Assembly (NCBI GenBank): GCA_029891345.1
Contig: CM057000.1
Coordinates: forward strand, 127,385,338-127,449,337
Reading direction: 5' to 3'
DNA: 64,000 nt
Origin: Dryococelus australis
Taxonomy: Eukaryota; Arthropoda; Insecta; Phasmatodea; Phasmatidae
Positions within the stretch are counted from its first letter, which is position 1. The number at the start of each line of letters is the position of its first letter. Both the position numbers and the translations under genes were made by a program. The notes below the pieces were generated by a model. That model was not told where the DNA came from. It saw only the letters and a program-made list of their open reading frames with translations, and searched no databases. Below, in pieces: positions 11,801 to 23,340 of the stretch.

Positions 11801-12742
11801 ATGTTGGACGGACGTAAGATAATATTTCTAACACGCAGTGATTAACAATTATAACATCGTGCGTCCTCCTGTGTAGGACGCAATGTTATAGTTAACAGGT
11901 TTTCGAGAAACGCATGATTCAAACACAATTTGCACTGCAGTTCCTACGCCAGTCAGGCAGGCGCCTCAAATTGTTGATATGTCACGTCATTGAAGGGCAG
12001 CGGAAAACATTCTTGCGTGCAGAATATCCAGAATCGTTCGTACGGGCACAAGTCGGTAATACTTGTTTATAGCGCGAGGTGACTTATAAATGTATGAATT
12101 TATTATTAATATAATTGTAGTCGGTATGTCGACATAAACGATTATTCGTTCTGCGTGAATATAAGAACTGTGTCTGGTTCACATGTACGCCGATCACGCC
12201 AAACATACGAAGCAGGCAGAACCGATGGCTGTTCACGTGTAAGCAGATTTTCTGGGTAGCCATTTTGCTGTTGAATTCGTGATTTTTAATGCGAAGATTA
12301 TAAAACAAATTATAGATGACAATCAAGTTGCTGTCGTCTTTCTGCCCCAGGTTATTAATTCCACTACAGTGCGATTCATCTACTAAATAATTTTCTAGAA
12401 ACCGTTATTGTATTTCTACATCCAGAAATATTTCACACTTTAGTGATACCTATCGTTTCATTTTCAAACTATACGTTTATTTAATACAAATGTTGAGTAA
12501 CACAATCGTTTATATTTACGCATTTCATTACAAATATCTATAGTGAACTATTCCATGTATTTAGATCAATACGCGTCGATTATCCAGGAAATTGGTAGTA
12601 TGAAATATGTGAAGCAGCTCACTTCTGGGGAAAATCGGCGAAGTCAGCTCTTTCAGCGAGAAGAAAGTATCGTCGTGAGCTCAACTTTTCTGCGCTACTC
12701 GCGCGAACACAGAGGACGGCTTCTGATTGGCTGTTCTACGCT
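8868..12742. other. No recognisable gene; AT-rich with one hairpin
   Basis: Only short unrecognisable open frames are present, the longest about 126 codons at 10038-10418 on the minus strand. Apart from the hairpin at 11844-11895 I see no structured feature or internal repeat partner. Confidence 0.45.
11844..11895. repeat. Short imperfect hairpin
   Basis: The left arm (attaacaattataacatcg then tgcgtcct) pairs with the right arm (aggacgcaatgttatagtta) around a loop of about 7 bases, with two small bulges. The stem is roughly 20 bp. It could be a relic of a tiny palindromic element; nothing shows transcription. Confidence 0.5.
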
Positions 12743-12946
12743 CTAAATCGGAATCAGTTGAAAAAGAAAACTATTAATTTCCTCAGTTAAATGAAATCCA
12801 CTAATATAATCAGTAGAGAATCTGTTATTTATTGTCGATTAATAAGAATCACAAGGATTAAAAACTTGCATTACGGTTTGAAATGAATTAAGTAGAAATA
12901 TTTTGTCACGAAACAAAATGATTACATGCAAATGGAAATTTTTGGA

Positions 12947-13026
12947 AGTGGTTGGTATTGAACTGCCACCCCAAGATGCAACACATTCTCTTGTTTCTTT
13001 TAGTTGACGTTCTACCAACTCAACTA
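12947..13026 (-). repeat. tRNA-like sequence next to the SINE tail
   Basis: The minus strand reads gagttggtagaacgtcaac (A-box-like) and later ggtggcagttcaataccaac (B-box-like, one or two mismatches), at spacing close to a tRNA gene. The acceptor arms do not pair convincingly, so it is a tRNA-derived relic rather than a working tRNA gene. It lies directly beyond the poly-A tail of the SINE at 13028-13222. Confidence 0.45.
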
Positions 13027-13027
13027 C

Positions 13028-13222
13028 TTTTTTTTTTTTTTTAACCTTAATTTGACATTGTTGTAACATTTTTGGCGTTGACGAAGCTGTAGCGAGACCG
13101 ACTTGTTGACGAATTCCCAGTGCGACAATCGAGCTGAGCATCCGCCACGTCGGAGGCACCGAGGTGCGAACCCGCGACCCTCCGACTACAAGTCGGCCAG
13201 TATACCCCTGAGCTATGAGGGC
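13028..13222 (-). mobile_element. SINE family 1 (tRNA-derived)
   Basis: On the minus strand a tRNA-like head starts gccctcatagctcaggggta (A box TAGCTCAGGGG). Next come ccgacttgtagtcgg, which can form an anticodon arm with TGT in the loop, and the B box gggttcgcacc. A body (gtcaacaagtcggtctcgct) follows, then a run of A (poly-T at about 13028-13042 on the plus strand). The same order occurs at 61836-62008. SINEs are moved by LINE enzymes, and the internal pol III promoter is the pair of boxes. Confidence 0.85.
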
Positions 13223-13670
13223 AGGGCTCTTTGCCACTTAGAGAAACGGTCTCGCATTTGCGTAGTAACAGAAACTTACAATGGCGAACGGCTGTAAGTT
13301 TCGTAATGTGAAAGTACGTCATGTTGTCGAAATATACACATATTATGCGTACGTAGGGACATGACTTTGTACAGCTCGAAAGTCATTCTAAGTTAAGTTT
13401 AGTTCAGATAGTGTGCATTAAAACGGTGTTGTCAGTGTTTTCTATATATCTGCCATTTTACAATGAAACGAGATTTCACTGAATGAAACTGTTATTTTGA
13501 ATAGACAAAATGACTAGTAATAACTGTGCTACTTAGACAGAGGAACTTTGCAAAGCCAGGTACTTGCGCAGAAAATCTATATATTTCGACGACAAGAAAT
13601 ACTTTCACATCACGAAACTTACAGCAATATTTGACATTACATTTTGTGGTCCAGTACTCATAATACGAGC

Positions 13671-13770
13671 ACACGTGTGGCAGTGGTAAAGTAGGGCAGT
13701 GGATATGGCTGATCGTGAAAGTTTCAGCATGCTTTGCTTCATGTGCGGAGGTTCGAGTCCAACCACGTCC
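13671..13770 (+). repeat. tRNA-like sequence with a perfect B box
   Basis: GGTTCGAGTCC at about 13751-13761 is a perfect B box, followed by aaccacgtcc, as in a T arm leading to an acceptor strand. Upstream gtggcagtggtaaag could be a degenerate A box, but the distance (about 75 bases) is long. A decayed SINE head or tRNA pseudogene is likely; a functional tRNA is unlikely. Confidence 0.35.
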
Positions 13771-14012
13771 AAAAACGTTTTTGTGTGGACAATATTTGTG
13801 TTCTGCGACAAAATAAATCGTGCCTAACATACATCACATAGGAATGATCTGTGCTTATTTATTTATAACAACTATAAATAAGTAGTTTTCTACTGCTTTA
13901 ATTAGTATATTTCTTTTAACTGATGAATTAGTGATGTTTTTCTACAGATTCCTGATGGAGCAGTTCCAACTGACAACCAGTAAAAATATAACTGATTCCG
14001 ATTTAGAGTGCA

Positions 14013-14989
14013 GTTCTCCTCTCTGTCTGTTCAGAGTGCATGTGAACCAGGCTTCACGCGGTGGCAGCCGCCAAGAGTAGGAAAGCAGGGCCGTTCGAAA
14101 TGCTACAAGCCGGCAGTGGGGCGCATGAGTATCGCTTGAGACATGGCTTAATAATGCAACACGCGCGCATGGCCTGGATTGTTACTATTTTTGCCAAACG
14201 CTCCATTTAAAAAAAAAGTCCAACAAAATGATTCGCATGACATGGCATGAATAATCTATACATGGTATTAAACGAAATCGCCCGGCCACGTGTGTCTGTG
14301 TATTCGAATAAGGATTTCTTTTCTACTTGATGGGTTTTGATGCAGTTTTCACCATCGTTTAGAGAATAACTCGAGGAAGGTTTGGGTACGCATTAATATT
14401 TAATGTGAGGAGAGTAGAAAATTGTCGACGTTTTCTAATCAAGTCGGAAAAAGCCGCTTTTCGGGTGCTTGCATGGCTTAACGCTGACTAAACCATAAAA
14501 GATACGCCAAATGAGTATACTACAGAATTGTAGATATCAAAAAGGCATACAAAAATTTTCACGACAGCATACGTTTATCTTTTAAGGGTGACCCGCAGTA
14601 ACAGTTTTTGTCTTCTAGGGGTTCACTTACGAAGACTTTGTAAACAGCACAGCATTGATCCTATCTTAGTTACCTTAATCATTCAGTGTATATACTTGCT
14701 GTAAACGACGCCATGGAGCGGTGGCTCGACGCCAGGGCGTCGCGACGCTAGCGTGGACTAGGCGTAGCGCGCAACGATCATACGACGTGGTTTTTCTGCG
14801 ATTTAGACGTACTTAGTAACAAGCGTTTCCCACTTCTTGAACAGTCGTGTGCGGCCCTCTCCATTTTCATTTGCAAATCGCACCCAAGCGGGGCCCGGGG
14901 CGGTTCGCGAGTAGTTTGTAAATCTTCATCACTATTAAAACTCAACCATGTAAGTTAATTTATGACTATTGACTGCCGGCGATGTATAA
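14013..14989. other. No recognisable feature; two CpG-rich patches
   Basis: Mixed AT-rich sequence with CpG-rich patches near 14710-14790 and 14880-14920. No frame, RNA or repeat partner recognised. Confidence 0.45.
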
Positions 14990-15190
14990 ATAAAATTTGT
15001 GTCGCCTGCCTTCACAGAAATGACACTGGTAAACAGTAATCTAGTAATCATTTCAAAAAAGTGTGCAAAGCAAATGCCCTATGCCTTGTAGACGCCAAAA
15101 ATAAAATATAGAATCTGTGTTGCAAGCTACAGCGGAAGTTCCGTAAATCCAAGATGGCGGAAACCGATGTCGCCTTAGACGCAAGTGGTT
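14990..15190 (-). repeat. Dispersed repeat R, right part, reverse copy
   Basis: It matches 4725-4930 in order: ccttcacagaaatgacac, gtagacgccaaaaataa, gttgcaagctacagcggaag and aatccaagatggcggaaacc. Divergence is roughly 30 percent by eye. Confidence 0.6.
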
Positions 15191-15214
15191 TTAAAGTAAT
15201 TGTTCTGGTACATA

Positions 15215-15633
15215 AAGGCCGTTCACGATATTGAGCACTTTTGAAATCAACCTTAGAAAAACGTCACTGCCCCTGCCTGCATATATTTTAACGAGCGCAC
15301 TGAGTTACATGCGCCCGGTAAAGTTGGTAACGATGGATGGAAAGTAGTTCCATATGTTAACGTCGAATGAAAAGATTTAGGTAACCATTTGTGATAATTT
15401 AAATTATTTCTTACGCTCTCTGTTTTTTTTAACGCCCCAGTGTACAAAAATTAGCAGATTTATAAAATGTTTACTTTTCTAATAATTTCACAGTTTCACT
15501 TGACGCACACATGACTAAAGTGATGAGGCCCATGGCAACGTTAATTTTATATTAGGTGGAAGAATACACAATGTGTATACAAGTATATCTTAAATAGGGC
15601 TTTCAAAAGTGCTCATTTTACCGTGGACAGCCT
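15215..15633 (+). mobile_element. MITE family 1, complete copy
   Basis: About 419 bp. The left end is ggccgttcacgatattgagc and the right end is gtgctcattttaccgtggac then agcc, with TA on each side (15213-15214, 15634-15635). Inside are the family landmarks atcaaccttagaaaaacgtc, taacgatggatggaaagtag and ggtggaagaatacac. It is one of the best-preserved members and a good reference for the family. Confidence 0.9.
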
Positions 15634-15779
15634 ATAGTTCTGTTAACATAAATCGGCAGGCAATGCAATACGCTAGGTATCCAAAATTAAAATTTACACT
15701 CTTTGAAAGGGAATAACAGAGAATATATTTGAGACATTCTGATGTGACTGCTTGTATTTAACTGTGTAAGGTCGACATT

Positions 15780-16450
15780 GCGTGTTGCAAATGTTAATAA
15801 GAGTTAGACATGGTCAGAATTGCTGCAGAAATACATCGTCCGAACTGCTGCTTGCGGAGAAATGTATCTACGATTACCATAGGAATGAATTCACAAGCGG
15901 TCACAATCGTGCCTGTCTTTGCTTACAGCGTCCATGTCTATGTGGAGTATACGGTGTTCTTCAGAGTTTCCATGGATAACAATCAACACTCAACACTTCC
16001 CATTTGGCGTATCCTTCTCCAAACAAATGGTTCATCCAGGAGCGACTGTATATCTCAGTAGACATGTAGTGGCGTATATTTCTGCTTGAAGACTGTCTTC
16101 AACTGTTTAGAGTTGGAGAACAGCTGGCACAATATTTTATTTCAACATGGTGTGGCAAGCTTCACATGTCAGCACTCCATCAAAGATAAATGGCTCCACA
16201 AGTCCTCTGGCAGACATACCACGCAACAATGTTGATCTGGGTAGAATAACTGCTTCCTTTATAACAATGTGAGGATTTTCATCAGCTCAGCACACGCAGC
16301 GTTCCATTCAAACTCAAATGTTGCATAATCGAACCATCACTCACGGCAGTAAAATATTTGCTGTCGTTGCGCATGTAATCAATGCTCGCGCAAAATTCGG
16401 AATACCTATTTGTGTCGCCTTCATTCATAGCGTGAAGTGTATGCGGTAAT
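15780..16450 (-). pseudogene. Tc1/mariner-type transposase relic
   Basis: The minus strand keeps recognisable pieces in the right order: ENPHIVIKEAVI, then MSARGLVEPFIFDGV and NIVPAVLQL (catalytic-core region; compare AHGIIGPFFFDG in relatives). After a poorly readable stretch come TLKNTVYST and ACEFIPMVIVDTFLRK near the C-terminus. Several stops and frame changes separate the pieces, and the motif around the second catalytic Asp is not readable. It is the same protein family as the relics at 34-1290 and 62640-63640 but clearly older than the latter. No terminal repeats could be assigned. Confidence 0.6.
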
Positions 16451-16737
16451 GTAACGCATCCCCTCTTCTTACTTCAAACCGGATGGACATTTGATTAACT
16501 GACAGCTGACACACGCGCAGCGTTACGTGGGGACCTGGACTTCCTGAAGAAATGTGTGAATGTTTGCGGCGCAGCGCCCCAACAGTTCCTGCCGCGCCGA
16601 CCTTTCTTCACATCGCACACACTTCCAACCCTCTCAGGCTTCTCGCGTAATCATATCGTTGTTACTTGCGAAGGTGGCGCGGTATCGAGTTCTGCCCTCC
16701 TTACTCTCTGCACATCGATCATGTTTTACATATAACT
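16451..16737. other. No recognisable feature
   Basis: GC-balanced sequence possibly holding the eroded 5' part of the adjacent transposon; nothing can be read in it. Confidence 0.35.
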
Positions 16738-17006
16738 AGGGATAGGAAAATTTCGCAAATTCATTTCGGTACAAGACAAACGTCAAACACGTTTACAGTA
16801 AGGCAACCTTTGCAACTGGATCACAGTTTATTACACCCAAGCTGGACGCCTCGGAGCCAATAGCAGACTTGCTAGGAAACACCTTGCGATTTCCACTGCC
16901 AGGTGTGAGGCAACAGCCAATGAACACACAGCTTAGGCTCTAGTTTACACAGGACTGAGGAGTCTAGCCTACAGGTCATTGAACTCGCGAAATTTTCCAA
17001 TCCCTA
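16738..17006. mobile_element. MITE family 4, 269 bp with 27-bp terminal repeats
   Basis: The left end tagggataggaaaatttcgc continues aaattca; the right end tgaactcgcgaaattttcca continues atcccta, its inverse with about 3 mismatches in 27. The TA at each edge fits a TA target duplication. The interior has no frame of interest. This is the only copy in the window. Confidence 0.85.
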
Positions 17007-19093
17007 CATTGATAGAAAGAAAACATTGTAACGTTTGCCAATTTCTCTACAACTGTAATGCTCAGTGGCTATACATACTCCGCACACATCCAACAATTTC
17101 TCTATAGCGTCAAGTACATGGATTCCTACCAGATAGGCTTTAATTATTTGTTTGTTATAAATGCACAAAGAGTGTAAACATTAATTTCGGACGCAGGGTA
17201 TTTTATTTAAATTTACGATTCCCGTTTATTCAAACCAATATAATAATTGATTTTTCGTTTTCAATGCTATTGTGAATTTTATTTCTTTATTGCAGTTTCC
17301 TCTACAATATTCATTAAACAGTTCTGATATCAGGTTTTAAAAATTTATAATTTAATTTACAGTAATTTGTATCAGTAATACAGTAAAATTTCGCTTTAAA
17401 AATTAAAACAAAATATTTCATGAAAGAGAAAATTAAAAACCTGGTTTGAGCAAATTAATTAAACCAAACAGTATACACTTTACATTTGATATATATGAAA
17501 TATACTTAAGTAACATATTTTACTTCCTCACTTGGCAGTTAATACTCTGCTTGGTCGTTTAGGGGACAGGTCTGGCAGCACAAAGTCCAGCAGTTCTAGG
17601 CTCGTCCCCTCCAGAGGATTTTTAAGTTACATTAAAATAAATGTGCCGATAGAGACTTAAGTCTTTTATACGGCAAATTGCACTTAGTCACAGTGAAAAT
17701 TCAGAGTGAAAAAAACTGCACTAGCGCATATGAAAACTGCGCTCTCTAACAGGGTAATCGAAAAAAATGGCCGCCAAGATTAACGCATGGTGTAACCTAG
17801 CGGTAGGTATAGGAAACAATGATAAACAAGAATGCTACCAAACAAGAAATATCTAACGAAAAATAAAGACAATAGTTTAGGGGATGTAAATAATGATTAG
17901 GAAACAAGCAACTATAAAATGATAAAATACAACATTGTCCCACAACCGGAATGACGGGGTAGGTGAGAACGCGCGCGCGGGGTCAATGAGGCGGTGTAGT
18001 CCGGTGGTCTCAAACTCGCCAACAGCCAGGCCCGAATCGCCATTACTTAACTACAAGTCACTTCAAATCTTGCTTCATTTGTAAAAAAAAAAAAAAGTAC
18101 CGGTTACATATTTTTAGTAGGCTTAATTTTTCGGACAGACTGACAAGATGAAAAAAAAATTGAAAACGCCTTTTTTTAAAAATACTGTTGACATTTTGCT
18201 ATTTTTACAGGAGAGCGAATTTAAGTTTGGACGTGGTAGGTTCTTCCCCTACATGCTGATATTTCAAATGGATGTATCTAGTGACTGATTACGTTCTTCC
18301 CCGTGACTGCAACACCAGTAGAAAACACCGTATCCAGTCAAACAAATGGCATAAAAACCCGGAAATCGAAAAAAAAATGGCTGGTCAGGTTTTCCCCTCG
18401 AGGTCTTCATAAAATAATATATACAGTTTTCGACGTAAAGCATATATGTACGAATATCATGAGAAGCAGTGCATGCCTACATGCAAGCATACGCAAGAGG
18501 AAAGGATGGAATGAGTGTAACTATATTTTTCAGTTGTTGGGAACAATAAAAACGCCCAGTTATAAAATGGAAATTATGAATTTTCCAGATATTAAAATTT
18601 GTTACAAAACAACAAACGGTATTCATTTTTTTTTTGCAAAATATACCAAGAAGCAAACTCTGTGAACTGTCGGTGGAATAATAAATAAGCTATTATTTTT
18701 TATCCTACATAATTCTGAATTTTTTCCCGCAGATATAATGGAAATGGAACACTTTTTTTTTTCGCAGTAAACAGCGGGTCTCTTTTTTTATTCATAACCG
18801 TCTGGTTTCATAAGTTCTAACAAAACATTAATTTGAAAGGCACAAGCATAGAACCATGTTATAAAGGTAAAATGTTTTCAAAAACACATTTTACTGAATT
18901 TTTTAACGTCTTGAGTTGTTAAAATACAAACAATTTTATTTAGTGGTTTATTTCACCAACCTTTAGAAGCGAACAGTATGCGGATACTTTATCGTGTTAC
19001 TAAGCTACTGAGGAGTCTTCCAAAAATAAACATTTAGCCCCTTTTCACCCTCTTAGATTTTGCATTTCGGAGGATTCTTAAATAAATTTTAAG

Positions 19094-19094
<1 letters not shown>
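17007..19094. other. No recognisable gene; AT-rich
   Basis: Long AT-rich stretch with short frames only (120 codons at 18303-18665, unrecognised). A CpG-containing patch lies at about 17960-18040. Confidence 0.45.
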
Positions 19095-19159
<65 letters not shown>

Positions 19160-19173
19160 CGAGCGAGAGAGAA
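19095..19173. repeat. Compound microsatellite (TA)n then (GA)n
   Basis: About 23 TA units followed by GA/GC-rich units. Simple-sequence repeat. Confidence 0.97.
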
Positions 19174-21043
19174 AAACTCTTTAAAGCAGAGAGCGTAATT
19201 ATATCACATCGGATTATGAGATATTAAGGATTCTTCGAAAACATTTTGTACCCCTTTTCTTTATCATACATATTTAATTCAGAAATCTTGAATATACAGT
19301 TTTTAGGACTTTGTGTAAGCAATCTTTTGAAGCTAAGAGAAAATATATTTTACCCATCACCACGCTCTTAAGGATTCCCGAATGGGTAGCCATTCCTTAA
19401 TATTCAAGTTTCTGCATGCAGTGTTTTGGGCTACGCGTTGATGAGTGTGTCAGTCAATTCACTCAGGACACATCCTTTAGTACATGGATATAACATTGTT
19501 CTACCAAAGTAAACAACAGAAATTTTTATATAAAAAGCAAAGTATATGGTATTCAAGCTGCTATGTTCACTGCTTTCTGCAAGGCAGTTATGCAAACGAC
19601 ATTAATTCAGCTGAGAACTGCAGTTACAAGCAAGAACTTGAATACGAAACTAAATGAATATAGATATAGCTATTCGTTATTCTTTGTTCAAAGAGCATAT
19701 TTTTTTACAATATCCTTAACACAAAGAAAATTGTCTCAAGACATTTCAACGTTTAAAAAAAATATGTTTTGTACGGGTATGATCTAAAACTGGCAATACT
19801 TAAATAGCCGAAAATATTTTCAATATCTACAGTTAAAAGTATTGACATATGACATATACGGCAGAGAATATACATTAATCAGACACTTTCTATAAATCTT
19901 GTAGGATAATATAATACCTGCAGACAACATAACTGCAATAGAAGGTATGTTTCAATTTGCGGTCCGTTTAATTTGTTTCCTAGGATTAGAGGGCGTCACA
20001 TAGAACCAAGATATCCGCTGCTTGCAAAAAAAAAAGATTTTTCATATTATTACTGCCATTTCTAAGTAAGTGTATTGTACTTCATGCAACCAAATGTAAG
20101 ATGAAAGTGTTCGCGTAGATTTTTCATTGATTTCGTTTCAAAATAACTTTTTTTTTTCTCGAGAAAACTGTAATCATGTCCTAGTTATTCGTAACTAATT
20201 TTAGGCATCGCCAAAACTGTCAAACAACAAATATTATATTCAGGATAAATATACTTGTTTATTTAGAAAAGAAAAAACATTATTTTCGAGTATGCCACAC
20301 AGCAGTCGTGGCTGGGTGAGGGAAGGCAGCACGATATGGTCTCAACACGGACGAATTAATACCGTTTTCAGGAGTATTCTACTAATTGTGTTTATGAACA
20401 ACCCGCCACAGATGGAGAGACAAGTTTGCAAAGTTCATCGTTATTCTTGAAGTGCTGCTGGAAGTTTAGATGTTAAACGCCAGTTCGCCGCTTAATACAC
20501 ACAAACCACCCCATCGTCTCCCACACCCCCTTTGAAAAGTGAAGCCACGATTGCCTAGTGCTTTTCATGCGAAATCCCCGTCACTCGAACAACAGAGAAG
20601 TGTATAAATCCAGCCCTTCGCACCCTCTCGGCCCCCTTGCCGACCGGAGGGTGTCTGGTTTGCAGAGCGAGAAATCTTCTTCTCCCGCCAGGAGAGGTGG
20701 CAACCTTGCGGTGGTGATTCTTCAGGCGTGGTAAAACTTGTGAGCGATTCTTAGCTCCTCGGAGGAGAATTTCAGAAGGCTGACAGCCAGTTAATCATTT
20801 CGCATAAGGGGAGCTCACGGGGACTGTAGAGAGGGAGAACTTCTCGAGGCAAGTTCCCGCCGGCCCGAGAAGGGAGGAAATATTCTTCTCGCAAATGCCA
20901 TTGTTCCGGCTCTCGCCTGCAGGGGATTCTTCTCCCCTAGGGGATGTGCTGTGTAGGGTTGAAGGGGGGTGGGGGGGGGGGGGGGTAAGAAACCTCCCTT
21001 CTCGATCCCCTCCTTGAGGAAACAACAAACCTACCTACACTCA
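19174..21043. other. No gene; contains a GC-rich island around 20.5-21.0 kb
   Basis: AT-rich up to about 20280, then GC-richer to about 21000 with several TTCTTCTC/GGAGGAG-type pieces and a G-run (20964-20985). No convincing coding frame. The island may be regulatory or an unknown repeat. Confidence 0.35.
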
Positions 21044-21422
21044 TACCGGTTGGCAGCAAAATTTAAATAGGAAATCCCACGTTAAGGAATTTTCACCCCA
21101 GTGCGTTAGAATTAAATATAGATGTTTCAAACAAAATTAATTCTTCGTGAATTTTTCAAGAGAAGATCCCTACGAGCCTATATTTTCAATAAAGTTAGGC
21201 ATTATTTACTATTATATATAAAAAAAAAAAGAATTCTTTTAACATTTTTTTCACAAACATGTTATACGTGTAAAAGAAACATCTCCGCTGTAGGGAATTT
21301 CTCCTAAAAATTTCGTGAAGAATACATTTTGTTTGAAACGCTTACCTTTAAAATTAACTCACTGGGGCTAAATTTCTGTAACATGTGATTTCCTATTTAA
21401 ATCTCGCAGCTGCCAGTCGGTA
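21044..21422. mobile_element. MITE family 5, foldback with arms of about 130 bp
   Basis: The left arm starts ccggttggcagc and continues taaataggaaatcc, ttcaccccagtg and tgtttcaaacaaaatt. The right arm is its inverse: tttgtttgaaac, cactggggctaaat, gatttcctatttaaa, gctgccagtcgg. The loop is roughly 110 bp. Total length is about 379 bp. Confidence 0.85.
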
Positions 21423-21430
21423 GGCAGGGC

Positions 21431-22328
21431 CGTTAAGAGTCATATGTTCTGAAACGTTATCTGTGAAATCGTAGTTTGCGCCTGAACGCGTGTCTCGGTA
21501 AATAAATGTTCTGGAAATACGCAGTTTTGCCAGAAAGGACAAAAGAACTATTGTCTATGTCGCTATCGTTTTACTTTTATCATACTAAGTGTATTAATAG
21601 AGAAAAAATATCGTGAAGCTGGTCAAATATCTCTTTTTTAAAGCTTGGCTATGAAGTTTCTTTAAGCGGTAAGAGAAGGGCACGATTATACGCAGGTAGT
21701 TTGATCTGTGTACTTTCATCGCGTGTAATAAAACCCCACAGTTACAGCTCTTGTTTACACGGTAAAGCGTCAGGGCGGAAACACAGCCCGCCTTGCGCGT
21801 AGGAGCGATGAGGCGCTAGGCGTGTGAGACGATATGACGTGTGAGACCGGGGCCTTAAGGGTCCTATGTACCTGCGCGTCCAAGGTCAAGAAGCGAGGGA
21901 GCAATACGGGCGACATTAACACGCACGCCTAGCGCCTCATCGCTCCTACGCGCAAGGCGTGCAATGTTTCCGTCGTAACGCTGCACTGTGCAAATTAGAT
22001 CTGTAACAGTGGGGTTTTATTACACGCGATGAAAGAACACAGATTAAACTACACCCGTATCTTTGTACTTTTCTCTTGCCCCTTAAGGAAACTGCATTGG
22101 CAAGTTTTAAAAAAAGCTATATTTGACCATTTTTACGATTTCTTCTCCGTGAATACACTTAATATGCCAAAAGTAAAAAAAAAAATGGGGCCATAGATAA
22201 TGGTTTTTAAAATCTTTTATGACAAAAAGTCACATTTTCAGAACGTTTATTTACCGAGATACGCGTATTCGCGCAAACAACGATTTCGAGGAAAACGTTT
22301 CAGCAAACAACATAGGACTCTTAAGGGA
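21431..22328. mobile_element. Family 6 palindromic element, about 0.9 kb
   Basis: The left edge gttaagagtcatatgttctg is mirrored at the right edge (caacataggactcttaaggg). The two halves pair over most of their length: tctcggtaaataaatgttct with agaacgtttatttaccgaga, and cgcgtgtaataaaacccc with ggggttttattacacgcg. The gaggcgctaggcg block pairs with cgcctagcgcctc. The centre near 21850-21870 again holds ccttaagggtcctatg, the terminal motif, so the palindrome may be two head-to-head units. No protein. Confidence 0.85.
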
Positions 22329-22587
22329 CACAATTAATTTGTAACTACAAGCACACATCTCCGGTAATATGGATTACACTGGAAAACAAACGTTAGTTTT
22401 GAAGTTTTCGAGTAACCGTTACGTAATTAGTGTTGCAGCACCCGTTTCACAATTACCAGATAATGCGTGGATAAAATTTTGCTACTGTATTTGAAGTCAT
22501 TTGTAAAATGCCAACGCACTATGATAAAACATATTTATGTATTTCACTGATAAGGACGTTATGGCCCACTAATGGAACATTCTGCAT

Positions 22588-22736
22588 GGAGAAAGAGACT
22601 CAGATTAAAGTAATATCATCGTTTGGGCGTATAGGCGTATCTAGGTAAATAATTGTTCTGGGAATACGTCTATTTGTCAGACAAATTAATAACCAATAAG
22701 CTATGGTCGCTCAGTTTTGCTTTTATCACGTTGAAA
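22588..22736 (+). mobile_element. Family 6 element, left piece of an interrupted copy
   Basis: gtttgggcgtataggcgtat, taggtaaataattgttctgg and gctatggtcgctcagttttg match the left arm of 21431-22328. The copy is cut at 22737 by another MITE and appears to resume near 23610. Confidence 0.6.
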
Positions 22737-23284
22737 CTGGAGTCACGATACCCCGACGAACTCGACACGACGACCCTGACACGACGAAATGTGAGTAGCG
22801 GCTAGTGAAAAGCAAGGTCACTGTGACGTCAGTCCGACAAAATCGTAGTCCCGACAGCCCGACAAAAGTACATTCCATCTCTACTTTCCACCGATGTCGG
22901 ACTCGTCGGGGCGCGCAAAAATGTAAATACATCATTTGAAAATAAAATTTCGTGTTTATTTCCCCACTGTAGTAAATAATAGACTAACTTGCCGCCGAAA
23001 TAGATTTCCAGTTCGTTTTAAAATTCTTGTTATGTCTTGTGTGAATTCAAATGTTGTCAAAAGCAAAATTATAATTCAATTTATCACGAGTTTAAGAAGT
23101 AAATATGAGATATTATAAGGATAACGTGACTTTTTAGAATTTTCCAACAGCCACTTAATACACTCGTCGAGCAGATTTCGTCGCGGTACTGTGAAAGCTG
23201 TATAATATATAATAAGAAATTCCGTCGACCTTTGACGTCATGTACGTATGTTGTGTCGTGTCTGTCGTGCTATTATGACTCCAG
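22737..23284. mobile_element. MITE family 7, about 548 bp
   Basis: The left end tggagtcacgataccccgac and right end gtcgtgctattatgactcca are inverted relatives over about 34 bp with roughly a quarter mismatched. Both ends carry CGACACGAC-type steps just inside. The interior is AT-rich without a recognisable frame. Confidence 0.6.
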
Positions 23285-23340
23285 CGTATTAAAGGCAAGA
23301 ATTAAAATTGTAGCAGTAGCATATCTGCGCATTTTCATTG

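Larger units (their letters stand above)
12743..14012. mobile_element. TIR element of the GAATCAGT type, about 1.27 kb
   Basis: The left end gctctaaatcggaatcagtt is repeated inverted at the right end (actgattccgatttagagtg). Flanking 8-mers are tgttctac and agttctcc, 6 of 8 matching, which hints at the 8-bp target duplication typical of hAT elements. The termini resemble those at 60957-62335, 43520 and 2600. The interior has no transposase but carries a SINE and two tRNA-like stretches, so it is non-autonomous and partly built from later insertions. Confidence 0.65.

Noticed and set aside
13028-13222. Functional tRNA-Thr gene
   Set aside because: A and B boxes are good but the acceptor stem does not pair, and the SINE body and A tail follow directly; it is a SINE head.
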